A DNA stretch of 64,000 nt from Tillus elongatus (GCA_964006375.1 OZ023267.1:28084739-28148738); one strand, 5' to 3'. Shown: positions 40,021 through 50,749, counted from the first letter of the stretch. The notes: generated from the letters alone by a model not told the origin. Translations and numbers: made by a program.

Positions 40021-40188
40021 ATTCGAATTAGAATTGATTACTTTTGGCACTTTTACACATTCACCACTAAGACTACTAATTAAATAATAATGGGTAATAA
40101 TTGAAATTATCTCATTTCTTAGGACCAGGTATACCTCGACGATATTCTGATTACCCTGATGCCTATACACAATGAAATATTATTTTTT
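40021..40188. other. Spacer, possibly mariner 5' region
   Basis: Upstream of the minus-strand transposase; no terminus identified. Confidence 0.3.
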
Positions 40189-40199
40189 CGATTGGCTTA

Positions 40200-40552
40200 A
40201 GGCTTAATCTCGGTGGTTCAGGGGCAAGAACGTGTGCCTCTGAACTGAAGGGTACTTAGCTCGATTCCAGGGTACTACTTTCACTGTTCAGTACAAACTG
40301 TAACATTAACATCAACCGAGGTTCTGGCATTGTATTTGAGCAAGTTGAGTGTCTACGTTCCGCCCTTCGGAGGGGGCGTAGAGCCGTCGGTCCCGTGTCC
40401 ATGCGATGTTGGGCACGTTGAAGATGCCTACCCTGCTTATAAAGGCAGGGGTTCGGCAAAAATTCCAGGAGAGTGAGGTGAAACTGCTCGCTGGCGTCAG
40501 TGATTGGCCATAGTCGCGGAAATAGGTCGACGTTAAAGAAACAAGACACGCA
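40200..40552 (+). mobile_element. tRNA-derived SINE with 11-bp target duplication
   Basis: CGATTGGCTTA flanks it at 40189-40199 and 40553-40563. The 5' ~75 bases have a Pol III-like layout: 'ggtggttcaggggc' (A box position) and 'tagctcgattccaggg' (B box position). The body contains a GC-rich hairpin ('cgcccttcggagggggcg') and the tail 'ggtcgacgttaaagaaac' resembles 3' ends of insect LINEs, the usual way in which a SINE borrows LINE enzymes. It abuts the mitochondrial insert. Confidence 0.75.
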
Positions 40553-40604
40553 CGATTGGCTTAATAATTTCTTTAAATAGAGTTTGAAAAATGGATTTTC
40601 CCTT

Positions 40605-40689
40605 TAATAATTTCTTCTTCAATTGAGTGGTTCCAAATTAACACATCCTTTTGATCATAGATGTTCACAACTCTCTATTCTTTACTTTT
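40605..40689 (+). pseudogene. NUMT: 3' end of mitochondrial cox1
   Basis: 'aataatttcttcttcaattg' reads NN-SSIEWF in mitochondrial code, the conserved C-terminal segment of COX1. Directly precedes trnL2 as in the hexapod mitochondrial genome. Diverged and truncated. Confidence 0.65.
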
Positions 40690-40755
40690 TCTAATATGGC
40701 AGACTAGTGTAACGAATTTAAACCCCGCATATAAAATCTAAGCTTTTTTTAGAAC
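40690..40755 (+). pseudogene. NUMT: mitochondrial trnL2 (UUR)
   Basis: 'tctaatatggcagactagtg' and 'gaatttaaaccccgcatata' then 'ttttttagaac' match the insect mitochondrial tRNA-Leu(UUR) pattern in order and length. Its place between cox1 and cox2 is the pancrustacean hallmark. Confidence 0.75.
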
Positions 40756-40758
40756 ACA

Positions 40759-41172
40759 ATGACATGAAAATCCTTACTGCTTCTAGATAGGAGGTCTCCT
40801 TTAATAGAGCAGCTCTCTTTCTTTCATGAGCATACTCTTCTAGTTTTATTAATTATTACCATTTTAATTAGACAATTAACATTGGGACTATTTATTAATA
40901 AAAATATTAATCGTTAGCTATTGGAAGGATAAATAATTGAGTTATTTTGGACGGTACTATATGTAATTACTCTAATCTTTATTGCCATACCTTCCTTAGA
41001 ATTGATTTATATTCTTGACGAAGTTAATAACCCTTCAATTTCTATTAAAACTGTAGTTAATCAATGGTACTGGTCATATGAATATTCAGAATTTTTAAAT
41101 ATTGAATCTGACCGTTACATAATTCCACTAAAAGAAATAAATTTATGAAATTTTCGTCTTCCTGATGTAGAT
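40759..41172 (+). pseudogene. NUMT: cox2, first part
   Basis: From ATG ACA TGA (Met-Thr-Trp in mitochondrial code). Readable blocks: 'SPLIEQLSFFHEHTLLVLLI', '[20 protein letters not shown]', '[20 protein letters not shown]' and 'LPDVD'. A few stops in nuclear code and at least one in mitochondrial code. Ends at the 8-bp target duplication ATGTAGAT (41165-41172). 414 bp here plus ~265 bp after the hAT element gives the normal cox2 length. Confidence 0.88.
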
Positions 41173-41479
41173 CAAATATGGGCGCCCCCTGGCCGGATCC
41201 GGCCCTCCACCGGTTTTAATCCGGCTCGCGAGAGATTCAGAAAAATCAAATACCGATATCAATTCAAATCTATAAATAATAGTATTAAGCGTACGCAGTG
41301 GAACGCCACAGATCGAGTCAGAAATAGTCGTTAGAAAAAGACAAACAGATAAATATTCGGGATGCCGCCCGATGCGCTTGAAGCACTCGCGTACGATCGA
41401 GAGTATTCTAGTTGCTTATTGTGGGTAATATATAAACCGTTCAGCGCGCGTGTCATCTCAGTACTTCGTAACAATAGGC

Positions 41480-42290
41480 GCACGATATCGATCCTAAAGT
41501 ATCGATACTCGATACTACCAGACATATCTAAGACTGGTATCGATACCTTGTAAATATCGCAATGAAAACATCGATACCCGATACTAATAAATGACAAATC
41601 ACATTTCTTGTTGTTGTTGGTTAGGTTATGTAAAAAGAATCTTATTTTACGTTTTCAAATGAAATATATGAGGATCAGAATAAGCTATATTTTTGTTATA
41701 TTTAATATAAAACAGAACCACATTACTGAAAACTAAATGAGAAACGTTAGTTTATAACTGCACTTTTGGGCTTCCGTTTGTCAAATTACCCCAAATTTTC
41801 TTGTACTGCCAGTATTTATTTGCATAAAGGAAAGCCAGTTTAAAAGCTCGAAAACCACTTAAATCTTAGAGTAGGCAATTGATTCACCATACAAGTCCAC
41901 AGTAAATATAAAAATATAGTCTAAAAGTTTTTCTACACCAAAATTTTTTAAAGGTCATCGTTTCTGCAAAGAAAACCTAAGACAGCAGGCGACAAAAAAA
42001 TGGCGGCAAATTGCGAAATGAAAAGAAAATACCCAAAACATCGACAACCGACGATTATACGGCCGACGAGAAATGAAAATCGACAACGAACGACGATAAA
42101 AATAATAATATTAATATTTCAAATTTACAGTTAGTTGCCAATGACATATCTCTGAAGGTTAGAAAGGCATATATACACGGTATCGATACTAACAAGGCAT
42201 TGCTTAAAAAGGATCGATGCCAAAAGTACTAGGTATCGCTGCAAAAGTATCGATACTCTGATGGTATCGATGTATCATTCGTGTCCCTAC
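41480..42290. repeat. Region with symmetric TATCGATA clusters
   Basis: Exact TATCGATA at 41500, 41538, 42181 and 42248, with near matches at 41486, 41570 and 42265. They cluster at the two ends of an 0.8-kb AT-rich stretch with no coding. The distribution resembles subterminal transposase-binding sites of a hAT-like element, perhaps a nonautonomous one inside the larger hAT. The octamer is also the DRE site bound by insect DREF. Confidence 0.5.
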
Positions 42291-42293
42291 TTA

Positions 42294-45200
42294 ACTTAAC
42301 GAGCAGGTGGTAGTGGAATTTTCCTTTACGTAATAGTAAAGGATTTTTTCACGCCCGAGGAGGTACCACCCCATACATCAAGGGGCCGGTGAAGTCCCAA
42401 CGGACGTTTCCCGTTCTGGTGTATGAGTCGGTTTCCCTTATAAATAAAAATGATGATGGCTCCTCCTTGTACAAAATATTCCGGAGGCAAAATACCCCTC
42501 CATTCGGATCTCCGGGAGAGGGGTGTACATGGGGCGCCAACATCAAGATTTAACATATCCTTTTCGAATATATGTGGCCCAAAATTCTAACCTAAACACC
42601 GTCCACCATTTCCTCCAGGCTAACAGGCCCCAACTCCTCTTCCTCACCGAAACCCAAATCAGTGCCAAAACAGCCACTAATCACCTTAATTTCCCGGGGT
42701 ATGAGCTCCTTACTTCATTTAGATTGCATGGAGGCGTGTGCGCATACGTCCGTAGCAATCTACCCTGCACCAGACTCCCCAATTTAGAAGCTGGAAGAAA
42801 AGACATACTATGGATAAAACTTTCTCTCAGCGCTGCAATTAAATTCATCTGTTGCATTTACCGGTCACCTTCTGACAACAACTTTGTCCAGCTCTTTGAC
42901 TACCTTTCTGAAAAAACCGACTATCTGATATCTGAATATCATTCCTCCGAGGTCACTATTCTTGGTGACTTCAATGTCCATAATAAGGAATGGCTAGGAT
43001 CTTCAAAAACCGATCCACAAGGGAGAGCAGCGGAGGCCTTTGCAGTCAGCAATTCTTTAGCCAATATGGTTCAGCAACCTACTTACTTTCCTCGTATCCC
43101 AACACACAGCTCAAATCCCTTGAATCTCCTTCTTACTACACAACCTGAATGCTATAAGATATCAGTCACCGCCCCACTTGGGCGCTCAGACCACGGCATG
43201 GTCACTGCTTCCTGCGCAATGCAACTCGAGGTCACACAGTCATCACACCCACGTATCGTTTGGCACTACAACTCCGCAAACTGGGACGAAATGCGGGATT
43301 ACTTTTCCTCATTTCCATGGGCGTCTGTCTGCTTCTCTCATCCTGACCCCTCTGATATCTCACAAAACGTCACCGAAATTATCCAAGCTGGCATGGAATT
43401 ATTTATCCCACGTACACAGAAAACCTCTTCAGCCACTCAAAAGCCCTGGTTCTCTAAATCCTGTGACAAGGCTAGACTTGAAAAGGTCAAAGCTCACAAA
43501 ACGCTTCTACACAATCCCAGTCAAGAAAATCGCCAAGCATTTAACGACGCAAGAGACCGCTATGTCCGCTTTCTTTCTGAGGCAAAAAACTCGTTTAATA
43601 ACCACATCAAAAACAAAGTCCTCTCAAGCTCCAACATCAGCAAACCCTTCTGGACTCTTGCTAAATCTATTGGGAATAATTTCTGCAAAAGCACGTTCCC
43701 ACCTCTTGTCTCAGGGGATGAAATTGTTTCTACCGCCCTGGGCAAGGCTGAACTTTTTGCTTCGTTGTTCGCCGGCAATTCTACTCTCAACCCACCTCCA
43801 AATGTTCAACCACCAACAGTCCCCAATGTCGCGCATAAAATGACGGATATCATTTTCAAAACCAAAAAGGTACGAAAGATGCTCTCTTTTAATACCAGGA
43901 AAGCCTCTGGCCTTGATGAGATCCCATCAATTGTTCTCAAAAAATGCGCACCAGAGCTTGCTCCTGTCCTGACTCGTCTGTTTCAGATATCTTATAATAA
44001 AGGCATATTCCCTAGTAACTGGAAAACTGCTCGAGTACAACCCATCCCCAAGAAAGGATCCAAAGCGCTTCCCAGCAACTACAGGCCCATTTCTCTCCTT
44101 TCAGTCCTCTCTAAAGTGATGGAAAAGTATATAAACACCGAATTGCTAAAATTTCTTGAAAAACACAGTCCAATCAACGACAGGCAGTATGGATTCCGTC
44201 AGCGCAGATCGACTGCCGACCTCCTTTCCTTTGTCACCCATTCTTGGAACAAGTCTATGGAACAACACGGTGAATCCCAGATTGTTGCTCTAGACATATC
44301 CAAAACATTCGACCAGGTCTGGCACGCAGCGCTGCTTAATAAACTTCCGGCCTATGGCCTACCACCAAAACTCTGTATGTGGACAGAAAATTTCCTCTCC
44401 AACAGGAGCATATCCGTTGTTGTGGATGGCCATTCCTCTAAACTGTATCCAATTAATGCAGGAGTTCCTCAAGGTTCAGCTTTAGCCCCTACTTTGTTTC
44501 TTCTCCACATCAATGACCTCCTCTCGAGCACATCCAACCCAGTTCACAGCTACGCGGACGACAGCACCCTCCATTCAAATATACAATATTCTAAGCCTGT
44601 CCCTTTAGCCCAATTAGATGAGGATCGCAGACTCATGGAGGGTTCTGTCTCCATGGATCTCCAAAAAATATTAGACTGGGGAAGTAGAAATCTTGTACAA
44701 CTCAACCCCACCAAAACTAAGTCTTGCTTTCTTTCTCACAAGAGATACACCAGCACTAGACCCATCACAATGAACAACCAAGTTATTCAAAGTAATGAGT
44801 CCTTTTCTCTTGTTGGCATTTCTGTGGATCGAAATCTTAATTGGCACCAACATGTCACATCAACTACAGAAGCGGCTGCTAAGAAATTAGGTTTCCTCTT
44901 CCGAGCTCGCAAATACTTTTCACCAGCTAATCTCTATACCTTATATACTTCAAAAATAAGGCCAAACCTTGAATACTGCTCCCACATCTGGGGTGCCGCT
45001 GCCGCTTCTACACTCGTTAACCTGGACTCCATCCAAAAGAGAGCTATACGTCTCATCGGTGACCCTACCCTCACCCAAAGGCTGCCATCCCTTGCTCACC
45101 GACGTGCCGTTGGTGACCTCTCTCTCTTTTATAGATATCTGCACGGGCACTGCTCAGAGGAGCTTTCCTCCATAGTTCCCCACCTGCCGCCCCCAACAGA

Positions 45201-45470
45201 TCCACTAGGGGAACAGAGCGAATGCACCCTTTTACTGTCCAGGTCACCAGACATAGAACATCTTGTTATGCCCGCTCTTTTGTCCCGAGGACTTCCAAGT
45301 TCTGGAATTCCTTGCCGGCACATGTTTTTCCTTCTCCTCCGAACCTCCAAACCTTCAAGTCCAGAATTAACAAGCTGCCTCTTTCCTCCTTGTCAACACC
45401 CATGGTACGATAGTATTTAGGCTGTAAGCCCTCGTGGTGTGTTGTTGAAATTAAAAAAAAAAAAAAAAAA
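42294..45470 (+). mobile_element. APE-type LINE (Jockey-like), nearly intact, poly(A)
   Basis: GC-richer than its surroundings. 5' region 42294-42528, one long coding frame, 3' untranslated 45421-45452 and an A18 tail (45453-45470). Target duplication not certain: 'aacagata' follows the tail (45472) and also occurs at 41346, but the latter is far from the apparent 5' end. Confidence 0.8.
42529..45420 (+). CDS. LINE endonuclease-reverse transcriptase (two apparent frame breaks)
   Basis: 963 codons from the ATG at 42529. Apurinic-type endonuclease: 'PQLLFLTETQI', 'VTILGDFNVHNKEWLGSS' and 'LGRSDHGMV' (residues ~35-230). Reverse transcriptase: 'KKGSKALPSNYRPISLLSVL', 'YGFRQRRSTADLLSFVTHSW', 'IVALDISKTFDQVWH', 'GVPQGSALAPTLFLLHINDL' and YADD at about residue 675. 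The conserved EN start ('FNISFSNICG') is in another frame upstream of about 42580, and the expected C-terminus ('PRTSKFWNSLPAHVFPSPPN') is in another frame after about 45222 and ends at 45413. So the long frame has lost both proper ends by indels. There is no separate ORF1 here. Confidence 0.8.
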   Translation: MGRQHQDLTYPFRIYVAQNSNLNTVHHFLQANRPQLLFLTETQISAKTATNHLNFPGYELLTSFRLHGGVCAYVRSNLPCTRLPNLEAGRKDILWIKLSLSAAIKFICCIYRSPSDNNFVQLFDYLSEKTDYLISEYHSSEVTILGDFNVHNKEWLGSSKTDPQGRAAEAFAVSNSLANMVQQPTYFPRIPTHSSNPLNLLLTTQPECYKISVTAPLGRSDHGMVTASCAMQLEVTQSSHPRIVWHYNSANWDEMRDYFSSFPWASVCFSHPDPSDISQNVTEIIQAGMELFIPRTQKTSSATQKPWFSKSCDKARLEKVKAHKTLLHNPSQENRQAFNDARDRYVRFLSEAKNSFNNHIKNKVLSSSNISKPFWTLAKSIGNNFCKSTFPPLVSGDEIVSTALGKAELFASLFAGNSTLNPPPNVQPPTVPNVAHKMTDIIFKTKKVRKMLSFNTRKASGLDEIPSIVLKKCAPELAPVLTRLFQISYNKGIFPSNWKTARVQPIPKKGSKALPSNYRPISLLSVLSKVMEKYINTELLKFLEKHSPINDRQYGFRQRRSTADLLSFVTHSWNKSMEQHGESQIVALDISKTFDQVWHAALLNKLPAYGLPPKLCMWTENFLSNRSISVVVDGHSSKLYPINAGVPQGSALAPTLFLLHINDLLSSTSNPVHSYADDSTLHSNIQYSKPVPLAQLDEDRRLMEGSVSMDLQKILDWGSRNLVQLNPTKTKSCFLSHKRYTSTRPITMNNQVIQSNESFSLVGISVDRNLNWHQHVTSTTEAAAKKLGFLFRARKYFSPANLYTLYTSKIRPNLEYCSHIWGAAAASTLVNLDSIQKRAIRLIGDPTLTQRLPSLAHRRAVGDLSLFYRYLHGHCSEELSSIVPHLPPPTDPLGEQSECTLLLSRSPDIEHLVMPALLSRGLPSSGIPCRHMFFLLLRTSKPSSPELTSCLFPPCQHPWYDSI

Positions 45471-45549
45471 CAACAGATAAAGTTCGCACCGCATATTCGC
45501 GTACGGTCGAGAGTACGACGCGGGAAATATTCAAGCAAATTCTATTAAC
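45471..45549. other. hAT sequence 3' of the LINE
   Basis: 'attcgcgtacggtcgagagt' here resembles 'actcgcgtacgatcgagagt' at 41387-41406, so the two sides of the nested block share a diverged sequence. Confidence 0.4.
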
Positions 45550-47300
45550 ATGTCTGGTTTAAAAAAAGCGGAAAGTGGGCACAGAATATCGTCAATTCCA
45601 AGACAAATGGACTGATTAATACTTTTTTATCTTTCACAATGGCAAAGCTATGTGTTTGTTGTGGAATGAAACAATCTCTGTTTTAAAAGACTACAGTATG
45701 AAGCGGCATTACTCCAGCAAGCATTTCGCTCAATATAATTTACTCACGGGCCAGTTAAGAAAGGGTAAAATTTAAAAAAACTCATTACCGATTTAGGGAA
45801 AGAGCAACAAAAATGTTCCAATCAAATATAGACAGTGTTGTTAAAGCTAGTTTTATAATTAGTTCCAAAATAGCGAAAACATCGAAGTCATTTTCTGAGG
45901 AACAGCTTGTTAAAGTGTGCCTAGTAGATGTTGCACAACTTTTGTGCCCAGAAAAGAAGAAAGAATTTGAGAAAGTAAGCTTATCGCGACGTACTATTGT
46001 TCGACGTATAGATATGATGGCTAGTGATATCAACAAAAAAACATTGGCCGATAGATTCGATGGTTTTCAAGCATTTTCGATTGCTTTGGATGAGAGTAGA
46101 GATTTATCTGACACAGGCCAGTTAGTTATTTTTATACGAGGTGTTGATGAAGAAGTTGCAGTGTAAGAGAAATTACTGGCTTTACAGCCGCTCCAAGGGA
46201 CAACTACTGGAAAAGATATTGTTGTCGAGGTTCAAAGTACTTTTGAGCAATATAGTTCGCAGTGGTGTAAATTAGTTGGAGTGTGCACAGATGGTGCGCC
46301 TTCAATGGTCGGTTCACGACAAGGTTTTATCGGAATTCTGAAGGAAAGAGCAACCGCTGTGAATGTGCAAGAATGTTATTTAATAATTCTGCATTGCATT
46401 ATTCACCAACAAAACTTGTGCTCTAAGTCCATCGATGTTATGGATGTGGTAGTAAATACCACTAATTTCATTAGATCCCGCGGTCTTAACCATCGCCAGT
46501 TTAAAGCATTTTTGGGTGAACTCTCTCCAGAACGCGATGATGTGAGATATTATGCGATGCAAGGTGGCTAAGCAAGGGTAAAAGAGTAAATAGATTTTAT
46601 GACCTTGAAAAAGAAATATCTGATTTTATGGAAATGAAAGAGAAAACATTGCCGCAAATGTGTGATCCAACTTGGCTTTGTGACCTGGAATTCCTGGTAG
46701 ACATCACAGGACACTTAAACGACCTGAACTTGAAGCTTCAAAAACAAGGGCAATTGATAAGTCAGCTGTTAAGTTATCTTAAAGCTTTTCAAAACAAAAT
46801 TCGCTTGTGCGGAACACAAATGAGAAGTAAAAACTGTTTTCATTTCTTAACATTATCCACTCACGAAAACATTGAATACGGTCGCTATACTGAAGAACTG
46901 TAACTACTGTCAGAGCAATTCACTGATCGATTTTCCGATTTTAAGAATATGGACAGCACTTGTAATATTTTTGCAAATCCTTGTAAGTGTAATGTGGAAG
47001 ATAATCCGTTTCATCTACAAATGGCGTCGGTCGAGCTTCAATAAGACTCGTATTTGAAGTTTTAATTTGGTGATGTTGAACTAAACGAATTTTACAGAAC
47101 AAAGCTTCCGAATTAAAGTATCCACAGCTAAGAGTTTTCACACGAAAAAGAATTTGCACATTCGGAAGCACGTATAAATGTGAGCAGCTTCTTTCAATCG
47201 TGAAAAATAATAACAGATGTTAATTTGGAAAACACTTTCCGCCTATGTACTACTGATATTGACCTCAATATTTATCATCTTGTTTATCAGCTTTAAACTC
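45550..47300 (+). pseudogene. hAT transposase (GTF2IRD2/ZBED-like group)
   Basis: Zinc-finger region: MCLL-W-NETISVLKDYSM then KRHYSSKH (45650-45725), where the second Cys of the pair reads Trp. Then 'SVVKASFIISSKIAKTSKSF' and 'AFSIALDESRDLSDTGQLVI' (45813-46163) with the first catalytic acidic region, a stop at 46164, 'WCKLVGVCTDGAPSMVGSRQ' (46261-46320) with the second, and after a frameshift near 46575 'LPQMCDPTWLCDLEFLVDIT' (46655-46710). The C-terminal dimerisation region is partly readable near 47190-47260. At least one stop and two frameshifts: inactive. Confidence 0.75.
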
Positions 47301-47523
47301 AAGTATCTCATTAATTTTAATTTGATATTTCTATCTTTTTTTATTAAGATGCTTTTTATACTTTATAGGTTTGATTATGGTATTATAATTAATAAATAAA
47401 AAAATGTGTGAATTTTTGTTGCTTTTTTATTCACTACTACCTACTTATTTTTTTGCCTACGGCTCGCGACCTGATGAAGCTCCGAAATTAGGCCCTCAAC
47501 TAAGCAAAAGTTGCCCATACCTA

Positions 47524-47800
47524 ATGTAGATAATCGTATTATTGTCCCCTTTAAACCTCAACTTCGTATATTAATTTATTCTGCTGATGTAATCCACTCG
47601 TGAACAATCTCTAGGCTAGGTCTCAAAATTGATCTTACACTTGGACGCTTAAATCAAATTGGTTCACATCCAAACGAGCAGGACTTTTTTATGGAAAATG
47701 CGCAGAAATTTGTGGAGCAAATCATATATTTATACCAATTGTCGTAGAAAGAATTTGGAGAACATATTGTTATTCATTGATTTCCAAATCCATACTGCGA
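47524..47800 (+). pseudogene. NUMT: cox2, second part
   Basis: Starts with the duplicated ATGTAGAT and continues 'DNRIIVPFKPQLRILIYSAD', 'VIHSWTI' and 'GRLNQ'; then, across frame changes, '[13 protein letters not shown]' (the copper-binding Cys segment) and 'PIVVER'. Joins the first part exactly across the hAT insertion. Confidence 0.88.
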
Positions 47801-48110
47801 TAAAAGTCCGATAACTAAATACTGATAACAGCAAATAATCAATAAATTATCACAACGAGTATTGTTAAAAATTGATTTTACTTTACTTTCGGTTCCACCC
47901 GTCAAATAGCTACATGACAACGTATCAAAAATCACAAAACCAAGTGTTCATTACTCTATAAAAGTGAAGGAAACCTTCATTATTCTAAAGAAAACCCGTC
48001 CTAGATAAAAACGGTGACAAAGTTTTCTTATTCCTTGGTAAATTAATCTTTTCATTTTTAAAAGTAAATAATGCAATTTTTTCAAAACGAGTTCTTATGT
48101 TCGTTACCAT
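47801..48110. other. Spacer
   Basis: AT-rich; no continuation of mitochondrial sequence (trnK not found) and no gene. Confidence 0.35.
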
Positions 48111-48231
48111 TTTAGTGAATTTTCTTTTAAAAAAAATCACTATTAGGGAGATCCCGACTTTTGAATTTTAAAAAAAATTCTACAAATAAGCGCTAATTAG
48201 GCCCCCCAGAACACATATCTGGGGTCAGTTT

Positions 48232-48315
<84 letters not shown>

Positions 48316-49268
48316 TCGGAATTAACAAATTAAGGGCAACCAAATTTGATACGCGAATTTATTTCCTTCTAGGTAAGTTACCTACCAAAATTTAGCTATG
48401 TAGGTCAAAAGAGAAAAAAGTTATAGGCATTTAAAGAAAAATAGATTGGGGTTTTCCTCATTACGTCAAAGTTGCGATTTAAAACGTCAAAATCGGCAAC
48501 ATTTAGGCACATAACTTGAATCTAATACGGGCTATGAAAATCAAATGTCTCAAGAAGGATGTTTTACAAACCCTGAAGTGTTAGTTTCAACCGTCATTGT
48601 CCTTCATTTTACTAAAATGTTTCCAAAAAATTCATTTCAAATAGACCCTTTCTCTGATGCTTGGAAGTAGTCTTAGCTATAGAGTTTATCGTTTAATGGT
48701 ATATAATTTTTGTCGAATTTTCGTAAAAAATCAACAAAGCTCAATATATCCGTTATTATACAAGATATGAAAAAAATTTGTATATATTAATTATAGGGTG
48801 TCTTGCGCTACATCTTAAAAAAATATTTCTACCATCACAGGTTGGCCCATTAGTCGTTGGTGATACAAATTTTCTTTTTTGTTTTTAATCAAACACGCCT
48901 TATGTTATTGCATTCTCCATCGAAATATAATGCATGTTTGTAAGAAAAGAAATTCTGGATGCAGCAAGACCGTTATGGTAGCGAGTTTTGATCAAATGCT
49001 TCATATTTGAATAGCCTAATTTGCTAGTAGCCTATAAGGTTGACCAAGAAACGAGTTTTTCCGGGAACACTTTAAGTTTACTTTTGGAAATTTTTGTACA
49101 TTTTCACACAATAAAGTTATTTTTATAAAACATGGCACATTGTTTTTACTATATAGGTTATACTGGTAACCAAAATTTATGCCCGCTTTCTTAAAAAGAA
49201 AACACACATATTTGCAATAAAAACATTTCTATGAAAATTCACTACCATAACGCACTTGCTGTGTCCAG
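48111..49268 (+). mobile_element. GTGAATTTTC-family element, long form
   Basis: Same order as the copy at 33.3 kb: 5' end, (TA)n 48234-48313, 'tcattacgtcaaagttgcga', 'aatagaccctttctctgatg', and the head-to-head terminal module 48955-49268. The internal ~140-bp unit is missing next to the TA tract. Confidence 0.72.
48234..48313. repeat. (TA)n microsatellite
   Basis: About 80 bp of TA. Confidence 0.9.
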
Positions 49269-49289
49269 AGTTTTAATCATTAAGCAGTT

Positions 49290-49500
49290 AATCAGGAAAA
49301 ACAATTAAAAAATGTGGTGGTCATCAAAAAAAATTAGATGATGTCATCATTCGGAGACAAGTGACGTCATAAATGTAATTTTTACGTCATAAGTTGGCAA
49401 TTGAAAAGATAAAATTAACCTGTCCGAGCTTTTCTCTTGAAAAAATTAAATAACGCGTTTATGAATTATGTTCCAAACTTTATCATCACACTGTATATCC
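49290..49500 (-). repeat. Inverted copy of the repeat at 38656-38870
   Basis: Reverse complement matches 'gtgatgataaagtttggaac', 'ataattcataaacgcgttat', 'gctcggacagg', 'tttcaattgccaacttatga'. Solo copy without transposase. Confidence 0.6.
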
Positions 49501-50212
49501 CATTATTATTTAATCGACTCTACTGCATATGATTAACACAGTATCCTAACGAAGCCATCAGAATGAATTAAGAGCTGGAAGTCTGGATAATTATGAGAGC
49601 CTGATTATTTTGGCAAACGTAATATCCTGAAGAGGAGATAAAGGTTGAGTTTTAAGCGTTTTTTAATGCAGACTCATTACCAAATGGACTCTGTTGTAGA
49701 TAATCTGAATTTATTATGCTGACCATGTTCTGAAAATAATTCAATCAGGAAAGTCACACTTGATGGAGGAATGCGGGTAATATGTTATCTTTGCTGACAA
49801 ATTTTTTAACAGGTAACAAGCCCTCTGTTCGGTTGAGTGCCTCTCTATTGTCACCGCTTGAAATTTGCATTGAATATCGATTGCACGTTTTTGACCTTCA
49901 GCTTATGCTACTAGCAAAATGAAATTTTGCTTTGTTCATTGCACACCACATCTCTCTGCGGTTACTGTGATTTGAGATTGTAGATTTCAGGATAATAAGC
50001 CTACTTTACAATGACGCGAATCTTATATAAACGACCATGGGGTGTCTTTTTTGCTGGAATCACGATAAAAGCTTCAAATTATCAAAATACCTTTTACCAA
50101 TTGACAGTTATATTAAACTGTCAACGCCAGCCAGGTCTAGGACTACTATATCGGGTGTTTTATCATTCCACAACACAGCACAGCACGAATACTTAATGTA
50201 TAAATACAAAAA
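49501..50212. other. Spacer
   Basis: Two short overlapping frames at 50011-50225 show no domain. Nothing else seen. Confidence 0.35.
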
Positions 50213-50410
50213 TTTCGGGACGTAGCAAGTGAGTTATAGTAGCGAATTTTCATAAGAATTGTACACTATTTTTATACGGCATATTAGTAAAGTTAATACG
50301 TTAAAGATATACAGACCTTGAATATCGATTTTAGAGGTCCTAGTGCGCCCACATTTGAAGAATTCTTTCGAAAGTGTTACCATCGATATATCTCTATTAT
50401 AAAATAAGTC
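50213..50410 (-). mobile_element. Compact GTGAATTTTC-family copy
   Basis: About 200 bp, minus orientation: 3' end 'gggacgtagcaagtgagtta', then 'gtagcgaattttcata', and conserved 5' text 'ttagaggtcctagtgcgccc' and 'gttaccatcgatatatctct'. It lacks a TA tract and internal repeats: either a minimal nonautonomous form or an internal deletion. Confidence 0.6.
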
Positions 50411-50734
50411 TTAAGTTCTAACCCCTTTTGAGAAAAATGCCCAAAACTTAATTTTCTATGAAGATAAAGATTTAAATTTTGCTATATCTGTAGATAGTGT
50501 AAATCTCTTTAAAAGAAACTTATATTACAAATGTCATTAAAGTTGTACAAAAGATTCCCAGAAGGAAAGTTAATTCATATTTAGAAAAGTAAAGCATTTG
50601 CCAAATTATAAACGTAGCAGTTATTCTTCCTTATTTTTCTTCAGTATGATTTCGTTTTAGTCAACCTAATCAAACCTGTTTTTTTTTTCCAATATAAACA
50701 ATAACAATACTATAATTTTAAGTCTAGATGTATT
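50411..50734. other. Spacer
   Basis: No gene or repeat recognised. Confidence 0.35.
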
Positions 50735-50749
50735 CTTGCCACAATTAGA

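Larger units (their letters stand above)
41173..47523 (+). mobile_element. hAT DNA transposon inserted in the cox2 NUMT
   Basis: ATGTAGAT is duplicated at 41165-41172 and 47524-47531, the 8-bp duplication expected of hAT. Tips are CAAATATGGGC and (inverted) TAGGTATGGGC, which fit the hAT CA…TGGGC pattern imperfectly. It encodes a decayed hAT transposase at 45.55-47.3 kb and has itself received a LINE (about 42294-45470) and perhaps another element with TATCGATA motifs (41.48-42.28 kb). Confidence 0.82.

Noticed and set aside
47466..47500. Hammerhead-like CTGATGA…GAAA near the right end of the hAT
   Set aside because: Only six bases separate the cores, so no stem II can form, and stems I and III do not pair.
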